64,000 nt of DNA from Stictocephala bisonia (GCA_035578905.1 JAQJVL010000001.1:1214501-1278500); one strand, 5' to 3'; counted from the stretch's first letter, positions 25,990-39,556 are shown. The notes: generated from the sequence alone by a model not told the origin. Translations and numbers: made by a program.

Positions 25990-27490
25990 GAAATGTATTT
26001 TTCATTTCAAAAAATACCTTATTATTGCACTATATTGTAATATATCGCTATAGGGCGATTCCACTTCTATTTATTTACATGTACACTTACTGGTCATTTA
26101 TTTACATGGTCTAAATATCTTAATTACACGCTATGAGATAATTATAAACTTAAATTAATAGATGTCACACTAAATTACAATCCTGTCTGTGTCCACACAA
26201 TGTTTGACACTGCTCGTTTTACTGTCACTGTTGATGCGCTGTCACTAGTATGTTACATTTAAACACTGTCATTGACTGACAGTCAGGTCAGCCACTGAAA
26301 GCCTTTATATATCGTAGCAGTGCCAGCCCAGAAGATTCTATAACTATCGAGGTGATTCAAGGAGGGGATCTAGGTCTTTCTGGGCGCTAATTCGGAAATG
26401 GTCTGGCTAATAAGCTGCCATTATAACTCTTCCTGGAAGAATTGAATTGGCTTAGGTACCCGGAAGTATGCTGTTATCCGCAAAGGAGGGGGCTAGGTGG
26501 TGCCGACGGTGATTGCCATTATCCGTAACACTACTCCCTTTTTAAGGTGGTTCTGTCCCAGAACAGTTTATCACACTACCTTGATAAACTGATTGGGTGG
26601 ATAAACTAAAGGGTAGAGATTGATGCCCTGGAGTAGAGTCAAATCCTCCTCCAGCTTCTTTAGGTCCTCAAGGGTTGAAAATAGACTAGGATTACTATTC
26701 CGGTATCCTGAAAAATCCATTACACAAAAGTAATTTCAGTCTAGCAATCTAGTCCAATGTAGCCACAGCCAAACTTTGGTATGGCAAGCCTCCCCATTCC
26801 TAGGCGAAACAGACTGGAGTGCCGAAACTCCTCCGTAGAGCGTCATAAGTAGGCTTCAAATGTAAAGCTTCCTTGGTCATCAGACAGCAGAGATATTGGC
26901 TCTCATGCTCTAAACGGAGTTCCTTAGCAACCTCAGGTCTCTGTTTATGCAGCTATTTAGAGTGAGGAAACTTCATCCTGAACATGGTTTCAATGCCTCG
27001 ACATATCCCTAGGAAGTATGCAAGTGCGTAGAAGTCCGTAATCAGTGTGGAGGGTGAAAAGGTCCCTCTAGACGACGGTTATACATTCATTTTGATGAGG
27101 ACTTTGATTCACTATCTCCGGTCCATTTCCTTCTGTCCGTCTAACCAAGTTGTTCATCCTGACTCTCGTTTCTTCCGTGATATGGTGCTAGGCGGTTGAG
27201 ATGGACGATCCGTGGTTTTTTCCTTGGGGGTCTCCTGATCCTGTAGATGACGTCATTGATACTGGTGACGACTTCATACAGCCTTTCCCTAGAACGCTGA
27301 AGTTTATAGAGTATACTCTTTTACTTTCTTCTTTGTATCATAGTGTATGAAGAAAAGATACATGAATCTGACCAAATTCATCAGGTACTTTTAGTAGGTT
27401 ATCGTCAGTTATTCCTGATAACTTAACCTATACTGATATCAATAGAAACATCATATAGGTCTCGTAAAACTGACTTTCCTGTTCAGTGAA
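25990..27490 (-). pseudogene. Ty3/gypsy-like remnant: integrase C-terminus, polypurine tract and 3' LTR start
   Basis: The minus strand at about 27300-27165 reads RERLYEVVTSINDVIYRI, then KPRIVHLNRLAPYHGRNE, the GPY/F-type integrase C-terminus of Ty3/gypsy elements (usual form: GPY-V---INDV-YRIQ...VHLDRLAPY). Further on, the polypurine tract AAAAAGGGAGTAG (about 26543-26531) abuts TGTTACGGATAATGG starting at 26530, as at the start of a 3' LTR. The LTR body probably extends to about 25990, but its CA end could not be fixed. The upstream pol part is missing beyond 27490, where telomere-like repeats begin. Confidence 0.7.
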
Positions 27491-27659
27491 ATTAGTTCAT
27501 GTTCGATTTTCACAGGTAGCGACAGTAGAGTCTATCTCTCTCTTCATTCATGTCTTTGTCTCTCTTCAACATCAGCTGAAGTGACTATTAGCTGACATAT
27601 TAATAAGCCAAATTGTCATCTTAGTGGTCATTTGAATTAATTTTCAATTAATTAAACGG

Positions 27660-28260
27660 CCTGGAGCCAATTAAATTGAACCTAAACTAACCTAACACTA
27701 CCCAACCCAATCCAACCTAACCTAACCTGAAATAACTTGACCTGACCAGATCTGATCTGAACTGGACTTACTGTGCAGACCTGACCGAACCGGGCAGACA
27801 CGAACGCGGCAACTCTAATTAGCAAAAAATTTTGTAAAAAGGGTCAGGTAATCCCAAGCACGAACTCGGCAACTTCTCTTTGCAGGTAGCAACGAGGGGG
27901 TGATTAGCTACACAGAGAGAGTCGCTGTCCCCAAACAACTAACAATAAGGCAGTTGAAGCCAGTTTCGTCATATGCATTTGGGCCACTTACTCAGTTTGG
28001 TCGTCATGCGAGTGAAAACATTCGGTGTGTGCATGTTTAACCTAACCTAACCTAAGCTTAGATAATCTAACCTAATCTAAACTCAGTGCCACTTCTCTTG
28101 TTCCCCCTTCCACCGGAGCAGGTAACTTGCAGCATAACCTGACCTAACCAAAGCTGACCTGACCTGACCTAACCTAACCTAACATGACCTGACCTTACCT
28201 CCATATTTAGCTTACACGAAGGTTATGTTACATTAGGTTGCGTTAGGTTTGGTTAATCTT
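27660..28260. repeat. Diffuse (CCTAA)n / CCTGAC-rich telomere-like tract
   Basis: Clusters of CCTAA at 27680-27730, 28038-28075 and 28138-28200, mixed with drifted CCTGA/CTGACC units. A short G-rich TTAGG stretch in reverse orientation follows at about 28230-28250. A GC-richer unrelated segment (27760-28020) with two GCACGAACTCGGCAACT-like repeats lies between. Confidence 0.65.
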
Positions 28261-28879
28261 TTTACTGGAATTATACGATATATTGGTTTGTACTAGCCTC
28301 CAGTTTACTCTTTTCAATGTTTTTATTATATCCATACATAAGCCTATGTGTAAAGAAAAAATTAAATGCATATTTAATTGTCGAAATGAGTGTTTGAACT
28401 ACGTCCTAATTACACATTTTATTATTTTCCAATGCTATATTTCAGTACAGAATATATTTTGAAGAAAGTAGACTGAATAAACCAATGACAATTCTTGTAA
28501 GCTTTTATAAATTTGACTCTGTAAAGATCTGGTTTAGTTAAAATACAGAGACATACATTAATTTAACTGCCATATAAGTAATTTACCTTTAGTATGTGTT
28601 AGATATATTAGGTAATTAAAGAATGAAATGTCCATCATTTTAATGTGATACGGATTGCAAATCTATATGTATAAACTATTATAAATCATATTGAGTAAGT
28701 TAATACATATAAAAATATGAGTGGGATATTGAAGTATTGGTCAGTTTAATAACATAATTCTTTACATTTTAAATATTGTGATGAGTTGTATTTTACTCTA
28801 AAGTGATTTAATTGTGTATAATGATGTTAAAAGTATAAGTAAAGCTTCATGTTAAATTTAAACATTTATATTTATTTAT

Positions 28880-29150
28880 TTAGTGATTGTGACTTTTTGT
28901 AGCATGCCTATAAATAAATAATATAATCTGTATATAGTGTTCTACATCGACAAAATTCAATTTAGTCGGTTCCATTATGTTTATTAAAGTGACTGCTAGC
29001 TGCAATCTACTTTCAAGGCTGTCAAATTGTTCTTTTTTAATTACATGCCTTTCGCTAATCTCTCTCGCAGAGTTAATTATTTGTTTACCACCGAGAGTGA
29101 TATAATTTAATTTCAACACTTCAATTATTGAATAACGAAGCCGTTGGAGT
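28880..29150 (-). other. Unassigned open frame with coding-like composition
   Basis: About 90 codons open on minus, ending TAA at 28880-28882, with residues such as ISERHVIKKEQFDSLESRLQ, a plausible amphipathic helix. No ATG near its start; it could be a terminal exon or chance. Not recognised. Confidence 0.2.
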
Positions 29151-29599
29151 TACATCCTCTTTAAATTGTATACGATTGGATAACATTTAGATCAGTTATT
29201 CAACTCAAGTCAGTTATTATAGTTTGGTTACTTCTTCTTAGTTAAAAAAAATCATTCTCTCATAACTTAAGCTCAAAATAAAATAAAAATATACTATAAC
29301 ACATTTTTTCTCGTTAAGAACTACATACTAGTGGAGTCACAGCGTCAAAATCAGTTCCGGAATCTCCACATCCGTCAATCTTTTGGGCCTATTCATTGAG
29401 GCGTGGGTGAATAGGCTCCTACTAGTAGCTAGAAGAGTTACTAGCGTGAGTGACGAGTGCCTGTGCTTAACCGTGTTAGTATTTAAAAAATATAATAATG
29501 AAGCTTATATTTTGCATTATCCTTACAGTACCAATTTTGAAAGTTACTCGTATTTGTTAGAATTGGATTGTTCATTTGTTATTTATTATTGTTAGTTCA

Positions 29600-29710
29600 T
29601 GATACGTAGATGATATTTGGCAATTTCCAATGCTTCAAGTGTTTAATAAACAAACCGACATTTGAATCATTGGAAATCTCCAAGTATTATCTACATATTA
29701 GTACCTATTT
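29600..29710. repeat. Imperfect foldback (hairpin) element
   Basis: Left arm GTAGATGATATTTGG..ATTTCCAATG pairs with the right arm CATTGGAAAT..CCAAGTATTATCTAC, with roughly 45 bp per arm. A smaller perfect 9-bp hairpin (GCCTATTCA/TGAATAGGC) is at 29388-29416. Confidence 0.55.
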
Positions 29711-30369
29711 AGTATAAAAATTGGAACATGTTTCAAACAGACAAGCTACAATTATTTATAAATAACCGGAATGTGTGTTTATTACTTTATAGCCCTATTT
29801 AAAATAAATTCACTAGACATATGTCTTTTGCTCTTTTTTAAAGGCTCAAAGAAAACCCTCAATAGGTTCTATAAAAAATACTGAACAGAAATTTAATTGA
29901 AATATAATAAATGTACTTTACATATTTTTCTCTCTGTATTTGATGCTACACACAACAAAAATACTAAGTGTATCATTTACGGAAGAAAAAATTACTAAGA
30001 AAAAAAGTGATAAACATAAAGTAAAGCTATAAATAAATTTCAACATTTTAGAAGAATGTAATAAAATAATGAAGTGTACTTTTAATAACACTAACTTGTC
30101 TGCATCTGTGTAATATTCAACAATGCTGTTGAGAAAATATACGATGAGGAATTCTTAATATTGCTCCATAAACATTATCTCCTCAAGAAGATTTTTATCT
30201 TGTTTGGTACCTAACACTAATTAAAAAGTGTACTTTTCCAAGTTATATCACTTAATTGGGATTAAAGTCTATTCCTTTTCACTTTTAGCTCAAGTACCAC
30301 ATACTTAATAGTAGGTGGTAGAGATAACTGTCCAGTCCTAACTCGTTTTAAAAAATGAAGACGATTTTC

Positions 30370-30475
30370 ACTTCACTTCATTCCATTCCATGATATTTCA
30401 TGCCATTCAATTTCACTCCATATCATGTCATTCCATTTCATTTCGTTTCGTTTCATGTCTTATCTTTTCATATAA
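30370..30475. repeat. Degenerate TTCAT/TTCCA pentamer repeat
   Basis: Runs of TTCAT, TTCCA and TTCGT units for about 100 bp. Confidence 0.75.
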
Positions 30476-30521
30476 CTTAGTTCCTTCAGGATGTTTGCGA
30501 GTATTCAATATATATATATAC

Positions 30522-30570
30522 ATATCAAAATCAAAATCATTTATTTGCAGTTTGACAGTTTAAAAATTGT
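30522..30570 (-). mobile_element. LINE 3' tail fragment
   Basis: On minus: AATAAATGATTTTGATTTTGA, i.e. a polyadenylation-like signal and a short tail repeat, as at the end of the LINE at 39540-39560. Confidence 0.4.
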
Positions 30571-30647
30571 ATTACAAAAGTCATATAATTATAATTATAA
30601 TAATTATGTATTCATTGTATATATGTTGATAGTGGATATATATGGTG

Positions 30648-30882
<235 letters not shown>

Positions 30883-31351
30883 TTAAAAAAATATACATCG
30901 AGAGTATTGATAATCTTAAAGTGAAGAATTGTTTCTTCGTAATAATATTGTTTTTGGTTAATAACTTTTGAAAATATACCCATAACGGATTATAAACAGA
31001 TTGTAAACCGATTAGTGACACAAATCAATTAGTATTCAATTAATCCAATTAGCCACTTGGAGTTACAATTGTCTAATTGTTGCTTCTCAACCATCAATTG
31101 ATGGCCACTGGAGATTTGATGAAGTATTAATAATCTTGTCGAGTATTGATTAGTTATAATACATTAAAAACAAATCAAAACCCAAATTGTTGTTTTATAA
31201 ATATACATCACAGAGGAATGTTTAAATTCAGGAAGTTTAATTTATTAAATTTTCAATAAATTTTCGCAAAACTGACATGGCAAACTCAAATGTTCAAACA
31301 TCAAAGAGTCACAAACACATTTTTAGTATGGATAGACATGTTCAGCTAAAT

Positions 31352-31521
31352 TTATTTCGTAGGCTTAACTTAAGTGGCCGGTGTCATTACTAATAAATAA
31401 AGCTTCCAGTAACGACCACGTCAAGGTGTTATTTACAATATTAACATCACCAAACGTTTCACCCATGCTGTCATGTGACATCCTCAGTCGTATCTCAGAG
31501 GAAGCTTTAGTTATTAGTAAT
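31352..31521 (+). mobile_element. Foldback/MITE-like element, copy 1, with 13-bp target duplication
   Basis: Ends carry inverted sequences ATTACTAATAAATAAAGCTT (31386) and AAGCTTTAGTTATTAGTAAT (31502-31521). TGTTCAGCTAAAT flanks it on both sides (31339-31351 and 31521-31533). The centre, read on minus, has CTGAGGATG...GTGAAACG. A second copy lies at 46541-46763. Confidence 0.7.
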
Positions 31522-34278
31522 GTTCAGCTAAATATTATACGTAATTGTTTGCTACGTGATTGTCGTGCTAAAGATTATACTTTAGTGAAAAAAATAATTA
31601 TTATTTAAATAAAACAGGATATAGGTTACTTTTTTAACCAAACTATGTGAGTTCTATTACAATATTTGCCTTTTTAGAATTCTTCCCTTACAAATACTTT
31701 TATAATGCATATTTCTGTCCGTCTTACGTCTTTGTGTCAAAATGTATATCTGTTATTATAATAATACCTGGGTTTATCTGAGTATTTAGTATTAAAACGG
31801 ATCTTATTTTAAGCTAAATAATTGTTAATTATAAATCAGGTAGGGTTACCTAATGACACCATGAAGTGGGAACGTTACAGGGCTACACTGCCATAAGTAT
31901 GTTTGGCAAGGTCACTAATATATATTCCATTTTAGTAGCCTACATTACACACTTATTATGTGCAAGGAAGTACAGTTGTATAGTTTTACTCTTTTATTCA
32001 AAGAGATAATAAGTTTAATATTTTTTATTAACGCATGAAGATCGTAAGAAAAGAAGATTGCAAGGAGGAAATTACAAATGTACAGTTAGTTTTAGTTACA
32101 GATGATAACGTATTTATGATGAAGCATCTTCATTTTCAACATCTGATTTCATATTTACTTTGGATGTTTTAATTTAAAGTTTTATCTATTCCTTATTACG
32201 TTTTCCGCAAATCTTTATAGTTACTGCAACCAGCAAAAACTATGGCAAATTCCAGTTTTTACCAAATAAACACGTAAAAAAGATCATGTTCCCTTAGACA
32301 TCCCAATATATTGGACTTATCTTTTGTAAATTTCCGTAAACCTGTCAGGAAAGGTGTTGTTCACTAGTTAGTAACTGTTATAAAGAACGTTACCAGATTA
32401 TGTAGGTAGCTGTGATAACTATTACTTTCGATACATGTGCTATTCTTAGAATCTATGTGAAGAAGAGCAAGTACATCGCATTTTCCTTTTCTATAAAATA
32501 TTTTATATAGAAGCTTTGTTCTAGTTTACTGCAAAAATCATTACCAATATTTATTTTAAAGCAAGTGACGTACTGATATATTAAAACTCAATAGTTAGGA
32601 ATGCACACTAATACCACATAACTATTTTTACTCATTGATATCTATTCCAACACGACATGTTTTACAATTTAATACATAACGTACTTTTTAGTTACAAAAT
32701 ATACGTGCTTGTTTATCACCAATAACAAAAGTACGACAATACTAACTCTCATTTGGAAAAATTACCATTTATAGTTTCGACCATATTCTATCTGACCCTT
32801 CATAAAGGTCAACAAAGCATGTCTAACCATAATTTCCCTTGTTTATTTGTGATGTAACGTGGTTCTTTGATATAATCTACTATTGCGTCCAATTTCAGTA
32901 CCGCTCACTAGTCACCTATCCAAGAATCAACTACCCTTGATTTTTCTTTATGCCGTTTTATTGCGAAAATGTAGGAATCCTTCAGTTAAGGAGAATGGAA
33001 AAGTAAAGGACTTTAAGTTTTCTTTACTTCTCAAAATAAAATTTAGAACGGATCTGGAGAAATAGTTATACAAATCGTTTTTCCTATACTGAAATTAAAA
33101 TTGTGAAATCATGATTCCTTCTTAATATAAATATCTTATAGTAAAACATATATATAATTGTTACAATTTTTCTATAAAAAAGATAATACTATACAACAGC
33201 GTACCTCCTTGCCCATAACATCTGTGTCATGTACTAAAATGGAATATACATGTTAATTAGTGACCATGTCACAAATTCTAATGAGACTGTAAGCCTGTAA
33301 AATCTTAACTTCATAGTGCCTTCAAGTTGTCTCATATAATTTAAAATTGACTAGAAAAATATTGTTAAAAATACAACCAATATTCAAACTTTAATTTCAT
33401 ATCAGCTATGATTTTAAAAACATTCACTGATATTTCTAGTAAATGTTGTGTTCACTAAATAATAAGAAAGAATGAGATTGAGGTGTATTAGAAAATATAC
33501 AGTGTAACAATAAGATGGAAAAAAACACAAAAAGTGCAAGAAAACTCGCATCATTTGGTAAGTTTCTTAATTTATTAGTAAAAGATTTCCAGGGATATAC
33601 ATCCCGTAATCTATTTTGTAAATTAATAAGAATTAACATAATGCCATATTGTATATACAAACAGTTAAATTTAACTACATAATTTAGTTTACTACTTAAA
33701 AAATGTCATATTAAAAATTATCTTTTAAAATTTTAAAATTAACAAATTTTTGTGTAACACGTTTTGGTGTAACCCTAAGAGTTGAGTTAATCATTCTAAT
33801 TGGTTTTATTTATTTATTTGAATACCAATGACATAAAAATCAAGATTCTAATAGTAAAAGAACTTTGAACAATTATGTTCCTAAAGAGCCCATATAAAAT
33901 AAAACTTGAATAAGTAAGGGATGAAACAATAAAAAAAATTTCTATATAAAATATCAATCCAAGTAGTGTATAGTCTCAGGAATACTGAGCTGACGTAAAA
34001 GTATTTGTAACAACAGCTGATTTGTAAAACTCTCAAATACGTCATTGACTAACAGCTGATTGGTAAAGGTGATATAAATAATTTCATAACATCAAAATTA
34101 GCCCATTAAATGATTATTAAAAAGAATACTATTAATTTAACTAAAAATTTATTATTTATTTAGATATAGTCTATTGATATTAACACAAAAATATGCTAAG
34201 TTGGTTTTAATTAAAATTAAAAACACATATTTCATCGAAATCCATTCTGAGGTAGCCTCAAGAACTCACTGAATATAA

Positions 34279-34518
34279 ACACGTTTCTATTTAATGTATA
34301 TAGATACATAGTAGATTATTCCTAAATTTGACTGAACAGCGGTAATGTAGTACAAAACACGTTTCTATTTAAAGTATATAGTTACATAGTAGATTATTCC
34401 TGAATTTGACTAAACAGTGGTAATGTAGTACAAAACACGTTTCTATTTAAAGTATATACAGTAGTTACATAGTAGATTATTCCTGAATTTGACTAAACAG
34501 TGGTAATGTAGTACAAAA
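34279..34518. repeat. 78-bp tandem repeat, three units
   Basis: Units start at 34279, 34357 and 34435 with ACACGTTTCTATTTAAWGTA and end GTAATGTAGTACAAAA. The third has a 6-bp insertion (ACAGTA). Confidence 0.9.
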
Positions 34519-36444
34519 TTTTTCATGAGATTCTGTAACAAAATAAGTGTATCTGTAAATAAATACGTAGTGAAGTGTCAGTGTTGGATTGGTGAGATAT
34601 TAAAGGGGGTGGTTGCGAGGGTGCATTCTGTTGGGATAATTAGGCAAAAATATGTTGTACGGAGTTTATTAGACCACATTCCCAGGATGCCCGCCCCACC
34701 CTACCATTGAAGCCCCCCTTCATAACTTGCAAGCCTGTGGCATTCGTGGTTGTCAACACGGAGGTATATGAAGGAAAAGTTTCGCTATTGTTGGTTTCAA
34801 GTGAGTAACATTTAATTTCGTTATAAAATGAGTTTTGCTCGTTAATTCGTTAATTTATGGACTGTGATCAGTTTTCCATAGAATGTATGTCCTAATTGAA
34901 ACGAGAATTATGACGTTATTATTATACTTTAGACCAAGTTACATAAATTTAAATTAGTCTGATTCCAATACAAGGTACTAAATCAGGAATCTTTTAATTA
35001 ATAGTATTAGGGAACCATTTTTTTCATAAAAAGAGCAACACACAAAACAGAGATTAATATCGGTTCAAGAGATTAATATTGGCCGAGGCTAAGGGGCTAA
35101 GGTTCGTTTTATGCAGCGGTTTCGCAATCCACGACAGACGCATCACTTTCCTAGTTCTATTGAATAAAATAGAGAAATTTATGCACGAACGCGTGTCAAT
35201 TTCTGTCAATGGAGGTACGCGTGCTCCCTAGAAACCCGTAATAGCCTTTTAGAACGCGTGTTTTCTAAATACCCACGTCAGTCTCTTAAGAACTTGGAAT
35301 CCAAAAGTGTCGCTCGTTCCCTCTAAGTACATTGAATGAAATATATGCATTAATGCAGTGTGTTTGGTGTACCATTTCAAAGATGTAGTAATTCTATACT
35401 TTTTATAAAATTGAGGGGTGGTTCCATCATTCCAATCGGAACAAGTACCAAGCCAGTCAGCAAAGTTTTCTTGTTTTGCCTCTCACTGAAGAACGTTTAA
35501 GACATACCTAAATAGATGTAAAAATGTGTCAGTATCGTCTTTTCACTCGTTAAATAACGTATTAAACAGTTCTTGCTCAAATAATACACATTGTATAGAA
35601 TGTGTGGATTAACGCCCTCGTTTACAGGGTTTTTTACTCACTAAATCATATTACATATACAGAATATCATAATAGGGCTCATGTTTTATATTGACAAAGA
35701 ACAGTCAAAACTACACGAGCATAAACGCACGAATAATATCACTGTTTAAGATTCCCCATGAATGTCAGTTGCTGGCAACATTGGAGTAAAAGTTGATCGA
35801 AATTTCTTGCACTCGTCTGGACTGAATGCGGGAATTTCGAACGTCCATGTCTGGAACGCAATGCATAAAACCAGGATAAGACGGTGGCTTAAAACGTACC
35901 GATGTGACTATAACAGTGTTAAACGCTGTGAAGCTCTCGTAGTTCAGAAGTAACTTCAAGCGATGGTTCAATGAGGCTACAAAAGAAGTTCAATGGGTTC
36001 GTCCAAACAGGCTAGGGGGCGGGGGCTGTATCCCTTATTGGGCATCTCCCCCCAATAAAAGCCACGATATTTATTTTCAAATAAAACGAAGTCATTAAGC
36101 TATATTCATTTATCTTAACATTATATTTCTTAACTTAGTTGAAGGACCAAAAATAATAATTAAAATTACCATTTATTAGTTTTACGATTATGTAACTGAT
36201 AGTTTAGAAGAAATAACGCTGGTTGAAAACTGTAAAATGCTTTTTCATGTATCTTTGTGAGCACAAATCTCATAAAATCATCATTTTTACAGAAAATATA
36301 ATACAATTAAGAATAACATTCCCGTAAAAATGGCCATAATAATAATAGTCTTATGGGATATTATACTTAACAAATCAACGTATATTTACAGTAATCAATG
36401 TATTATTTTACAAAGTAAATTTGAGGTTAAGAAGTCTTCTCTAC

Positions 36445-36568
36445 ACTTAGCCTAGGGACCAACTGATGAACCACGGGGTTAGCGAGGCAAACTCTGTTTA
36501 GTGGCCCTATCGGGAATCGAACCTGGACAATTGGCGTGGCAAGCCACTACTCCATAGCGACGACCGAT
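36445..36568 (-). mobile_element. tRNA-derived SINE or tRNA-like pseudogene
   Basis: On minus: GGAGTAGTGGCTTGCCACG as A-box region, then the perfect B box GGTTCGATTCCCG (about 36522-36510), then a tRNA-unrelated body. It is a different family from the 9527 SINE. No cloverleaf acceptor pairing was verified. Confidence 0.55.
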
Positions 36569-37712
36569 AGGAAATAGAAATAGGATATAGATAGGACAAA
36601 TAGGAAATAGAAAGGAGGAAATATGAACAAGGTAGTTCAGTTATCAAATTACCTGAAAATGTAGTGGTATCCTAGCACCAACAATTCTATATAAATATTT
36701 TTTAATCAAAAACAAATAGAGTTGTTACAGCACAAAACTAATGGCTCCTACTCTGCAATGGTCAAACGTCAGGTATATCCGTTTTGGTATAAACAGAATC
36801 GAGATTCACAGGTTGAAAGTAGAAAGTTGAACAAAAGTACTGTTGTGTTGGTGTTATAGGTAGAAAAATTTTTTGTCGATTATAGATATGTCAACCTTTT
36901 TTAATTTGGGGTCATCTGTGAGGTATTCGTTAAATAAGGAAAAAAAACTTCTTTTATCGTAAAAACAAATGTTATAAGCTCACTAGTACTGTACGTTTTA
37001 AAACACAATTTGGCAGCCAATAAATGGCAGTGCTTTTGGAATTCAAAAATTTAAAATTCCAGTGTCTAGCGTAATATGCCGCCAATCAAGTACATGAAAG
37101 CTTGCAGGAGAGTTGCCCAATAATTATGTTGATGATGTACCGTCAGTGTTGATATCGTGTGTGTGAAAGCTAGAAGCTTCTTGAGAAATTACAATCACTA
37201 GGTGATTGGTTAGTCTTTACTTTAAAGGCCATATTTTTTAGGAAATGCTGTGATTGTAATTATTTTTAGTCTCCAAATATGCTTTATGGGAAACTTGCAC
37301 CTGCACCAATCCTCACCTATGTAAATGTTTTATAGATGTTGAATAAGCATAAAATTAATTTTCTACAATCAAGTAGCTCCTGCGTATTCAAAATTAGCTT
37401 TTTATAAAAAAAGTTAGCTTTTATTCTAATTAACATACCGTAAGCACTAATACGAGAGGTACTTATAAAATAAAGGCTCAACAAGCAACTGCACGCGTCA
37501 GTTCCAATGTAAAAGTAAAAAAATTAAATTCCAATCCTCTAATGTCAAGTGTTCTACAAAAGTAAATATCTCAAATTCTTGCTGTGCCCTTCTAGACTAT
37601 TGCTTAGAATTTAATTTACTGTTGACATTTATTTACTGGGCATTTGATTTTTCATGATTGGTAGACAAATTATTAGAGATTCCAACTCTCCAAGTATTTT
37701 AAGTAACAAAAA

Positions 37713-37754
37713 CAACGTTCCGACAGGTATGAAAACTGTCGTCTTCAGGCGTTG
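37713..37754 (-). repeat. Short inverted element with hammerhead-like core
   Basis: On minus it begins and ends CAACG.../...CGTTG and contains CTGAAGA, a perfect 6-bp stem CGACAG/CTGTCG, then GAAC. Confidence 0.4.
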
Positions 37755-38164
37755 CATATTACCTTAGCCTACATTTACAACTATTTTTTCCCTTAACTCA
37801 CAGTAAATTCAAGAAAACCATAAAACCACAAGCTTATGTACTATCGTTAGTGTTAAAAAAGTCATGTGAACTTAAAAACTGTCACACATAACTAAATTAT
37901 AACGAAATATAAAAGACAATATAAAATACAAAATAGGAAAATATTCAACAATAAACGGACCTGGTTACTAAATAGTTTGATTTTCTAACCCTACCAGGAA
38001 CTGGGGAATAAGAACCACTAACCATCTGCTGAACTCACCACGAACGTCTAAGACGATCGGAATCCTTGTAACAATTTCACAAGTAAAATTTCAAATGGAG
38101 AAAATTAGGCTTACCTTCAAGAAAGCATCTGCATGAAGTAGTTACTCAAGATCTTTCCAAATTA

Positions 38165-39556
38165 TGTATGTTATTTGCTTGTATTCACTTCAGTATTAGT
38201 TTTCAAGGGGTCTGCTAGTGATTACGTCTCTCATTCAGACTGTATCATCTTCTGTTGGTAGCTTTGTTGATATGGCCATCAATGAATTTCTTCAGAAAGT
38301 TATTACAGCCATCGACAATAACCAGTCTACTGCAGGAATTTTCTGTGATCTTAGTCGAGCTTTCGACACTGTAAATCATGAGAGACTTCTCTACAAGTTA
38401 GAGGCGTATGGTGTTAGAGGAACGTCCCTGAAGTGGTTCAGATCCTACCTTTCAGATCGCAGTCAGCGTGTCCAAATCACAAATAGCTATGATCGAGTTC
38501 TCTCAGCTTCCTTGCCAGTCGATTCAGATGTCCCACAAGGCTCAATACTTGGGCCCATCCTGTTTTTGCTCTACGTCAATGACTTAAGTAGAAATATTGT
38601 GGGTCATGTAGTGCAATATGACGACGACACTAGTGTGGAATTGCAAGCAAATCACCTGCCACTTCTGGATATCCAAATAACCACTACATTGAACTCTCTC
38701 AGTGAGTGGTTTTAAAAAAACTATATGTCAATGAATAAAGAAAAAACACAAATTCTAAAATTTTCCTTACATGGAGACTATATTGACGACATTCATGGAG
38801 GTTCTGTTCGATTTTTGGGTATTTATGTCGATTCAAACTTAAAATGGGACACTCAGATTTCAAATGTATGCTCTAGGATGAGTTCTTGTTTGTTTTCACT
38901 TAGATATCTCTCTGGCTTCCTCAACACATCTTTTTTAAAGATCATATATTTTGGATACGTTGTTCCTGTTTTGTCATATGGAATCATGTTCTGGGGACGG
39001 CCCCAGTAACATCATTTAATAGAGTTTTCAAGCTTCAAAAACGGGCAGTTAGGATTGTTTTCGGTCTGAGATTTAGAGACAGCTGTAGGCAGGTGTTCCG
39101 TGATCAGTCTATTTTAACCCTTCCATCCTTATTCATTTACACTTATGCTCTGTTTGTTTTTAAAAATCAATATCTTTTCCCTACCCATAGTCATCCCTAC
39201 AATACAAGAAATAAAAATAATTTTATCATACCTCTTCATCATAAAGCCATATTTCAGAAATCATCTGCATATCTTGGCCCGGTCATATTTGGCAGCATCC
39301 CAGATAATATTAGAAAAAGTGATAGTGAGAGGGTTTTCAAAAACAGGTTAAAACAATATCTTTTAGACAAGGCTTACTATTCAATAGACGAGTTCTTAAG
39401 CAATCAATGATTTTCACTGATAGGTATGACTGTTATATTTAATGATGTTCTTATATATATCATTGTATTTTAAATCATTTTAGACCTTACAAAAACACTG
39501 ATTGACTATGTTCCAAACATTGTTAAATGTCAATGAACAATAAACGATTTGATTTG
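38165..39556 (+). pseudogene. LINE ORF2 C-terminal half (reverse transcriptase), 5'-truncated
   Basis: RT motifs are in order: FCDLSRAFDTVNHERLLYKL (about 38340-38400), GTSLKWFRSYLSDR, VPQGSILGPILFLLYVNDL (about 38530-38590), the active-site block QYDDDTSVEL (about 38620), then RFLGIYVDSNLKWD and the terminal region to 39410. Defects: the active site has Tyr-Asp-Asp-Asp where intact elements have Y/F-Ala-Asp-Asp, an in-frame TAA at 38713-38715, and a frameshift after about 39005. The 3'UTR ends with AATAAACGATTTGATTTGAT near 39556. CR1/Jockey-like group. Confidence 0.85.

Larger units (their letters stand above)
34520..38160. other. No gene seen; CpG-richer patches at 34580-34780 and 35080-35300
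   Basis: The second patch has three ACGCGT motifs within about 75 bp. Overlapping plus and minus frames at 35762-35971 are not recognised. Confidence 0.4.

Noticed and set aside
36445..36568. Functional tRNA gene
   Set aside because: B box is good, but acceptor-stem pairing and a canonical anticodon arm were not evident; SINE more likely.
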